Assembly: GCA_026999335.1 (NCBI GenBank)
Contig: JALTPW010000138.1
Coordinates: 1 to 5,635 of the forward strand
DNA: 5,635 nucleotides
Reading direction: 5' to 3'
Origin: Chromatiales bacterium
GTDB taxonomy: Bacteria; Pseudomonadota; Gammaproteobacteria; SZUA-152
The notes below the pieces were generated by a model, which saw only the letters and a list, made by a program, of their open reading frames with translations, was not told the DNA's origin and did no database searches. Shown piece after piece: positions 4,659 to 5,635 of the stretch. Each line of letters begins with the position of its first letter. Position 1 is the first letter of the stretch. Position numbers and translations under genes: made by a program.

Positions 4659-5635
4659 ATGACCTCTGCAGCCCTCACCCTAGACCCCTCTATTTTCAAG
4701 GCCTACGACATTCGCGGCATCGTCGACGTGTCCTTGAGCACCGATGCCGTCTACCGGATCGGCCGTGCCCTGGGCGCAGAGGCCGAGGCCCGCGGTGAGC
4801 AACACATTTATGTGGCACGCGACGGCCGCCTGTCCGGGCCAAAGCTGATCGAGGCCCTGATCCGCGGCCTGCGCGAGGCCGGGCGCGACGTCACCGATCT
4901 CGGCATGGTGCCCACGCCGGTGCTGTACTACGCCGCCTACGCGCTGGGCACCGGCTCCGGCATCATGCTCACCGGCAGCCACAACCCGCCCAATTACAAT
5001 GGTCTGAAAATGGTCATCGGCGGCACCACCCTGGCAGGCTCTGATATCCAGGCCCTGCGCCAGCGCATTGAAAGCGGTGATCTCACCCAGGGCGAGGGCC
5101 GCTTCGACAGTGCCGACGTGGTACCGCAGTACATCGAACGCATCACCAGTGACATCAGGCTGGCACGACCCATGAAGGTTATCGTCGACTGCGGCAACGG
5201 GGTCGCCGGGGTCGCCGCGCCGCAATTACTGCGCGCCTTGGGCTGCGAGGTCAGCGAACTATTTTGCGAGGTGGATGGCAATTTCCCCAATCACCATCCG
5301 GATCCCAGCCAGCCGGAAAATCTCGAAGACTTGCAATGCGCCCTGCGAGAGCAGCACGCCGATATCGGCCTTGCCTTCGATGGCGATGGCGACCGCCTCG
5401 GCGTGGTCACCCCCAGTGGCGCAGTGATCTGGGCCGACCGGCAGATGATGCTCTATGCGCGCGACGTGATTTCACGCAATCCCGGCGCCGAGATTATCTA
5501 CGACATCAAGTGCACCAGTCATCTGGCGCGGGTCATCGAAGAGGCCGGTGGCAAGCCGCTGATATGGAAAACCGGTCATTCCTTCATCAAGGCGAAACTC
5601 AAAGAGACCGGCGACCTGCTGGCTGGCGAGATGAG
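4659..5635 (+). CDS. algC: Phosphomannomutase/phosphoglucomutase AlgC (N-terminal part, cut by window edge)
   Basis: AlgC interconverts mannose-6-P/mannose-1-P and glucose-6-P/glucose-1-P through a bis-phosphate intermediate, feeding lipopolysaccharide, alginate and other exopolysaccharide synthesis in the cytoplasm. The 325 codons present cover domains 1, 2 and the start of domain 3 of the four-domain alpha-D-phosphohexomutase fold. Visible landmarks are AYDIRG (15-20), RDGRLSG (54-60), the phosphoserine loop TGSHNPP (Ser107 is phosphorylated), the magnesium loop DGDGDR (241-246), KTGHS (304-308), and the first three residues of the sugar-specificity GEMSGH loop (323-325) at the window edge. 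Residue-for-residue it is very close to P. aeruginosa AlgC (about 463 residues), so roughly 140 residues are missing. The start is supported by AGGA (4648-4651) 7 nt upstream. It is not the long AlgC version with an extra N-terminal membrane part. argB often follows; that region is outside the window. Confidence 0.96.
   Translation, partial: MTSAALTLDPSIFKAYDIRGIVDVSLSTDAVYRIGRALGAEAEARGEQHIYVARDGRLSGPKLIEALIRGLREAGRDVTDLGMVPTPVLYYAAYALGTGSGIMLTGSHNPPNYNGLKMVIGGTTLAGSDIQALRQRIESGDLTQGEGRFDSADVVPQYIERITSDIRLARPMKVIVDCGNGVAGVAAPQLLRALGCEVSELFCEVDGNFPNHHPDPSQPENLEDLQCALREQHADIGLAFDGDGDRLGVVTPSGAVIWADRQMMLYARDVISRNPGAEIIYDIKCTSHLARVIEEAGGKPLIWKTGHSFIKAKLKETGDLLAGEM

Noticed and set aside
3689..5225. 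Long leftward open frames opposite the membrane-protein gene, dut and algC
   Set aside because: Shadows of well-recognised genes on the plus strand in GC-rich sequence; their translations show no family features.
1..5635. CRISPR array, tRNA or rRNA gene, phage or transposase gene
   Set aside because: No regularly spaced direct repeats, cloverleaf-like sequence, rRNA motifs or mobile-element proteins were seen on either strand.

Overview
The window comes from a moderately GC-rich gammaproteobacterial chromosome. The genes closely resemble Pseudomonas and other Gammaproteobacteria: a FtsY N-terminus divergent from an M16 peptidase pair (an arrangement I recall from Pseudomonas aeruginosa), a dUTPase close to E. 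coli Dut, and an AlgC-type phosphomannomutase close to P. aeruginosa AlgC. I cannot name the species. The environmental-style palindromic repeat between dut and algC and the altered gene order suggest a lineage outside the classic pseudomonads.

Layout. Positions 1-386 (minus strand) hold the first 128 codons of ftsY, the signal recognition particle receptor. Positions 387-688 form a divergent intergenic region of about 300 bp with no gene. It is packed with inverted repeats: an 8-bp stem at 414-439, a long 159-nt imperfect hairpin at 450-608, and a 7-bp stem at 629-654, plus a candidate promoter for the rightward operon. Positions 689-2143 encode a catalytic M16B zinc metallopeptidase with a lipoprotein signal. 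Overlapping it by 11 bp, 2133-3458 encodes an exported M16 partner that has lost the zinc site but keeps the R/Y pair. The two very probably form one heterodimeric peptidase in the cell envelope. Positions 3452-3498 carry two overlapping, mutually exclusive hairpins at the operon end. Positions 3614-4033 encode an unrecognised 139-residue single-pass membrane protein, followed after 6 nt by dut (4040-4495). Positions 4503-4576 are an imperfect palindromic repeat. From 4659 the window runs into algC, which continues past the right edge.

Functionally this is mostly housekeeping: membrane protein targeting (FtsY), envelope proteolysis (M16 pair), nucleotide pool sanitation (Dut) and sugar-phosphate supply for surface polysaccharides (AlgC). 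No mobile-element gene, CRISPR array, tRNA or defence system is visible. The most unusual signals are non-coding or overlaid on coding sequence. In the 159-nt hairpin every imperfect pair inside the helices is G-T on the plus strand, which hints at a selected plus-strand RNA or single-strand fold. A 32-nt palindrome with 15-bp perfect arms also lies inside the start of ftsY.
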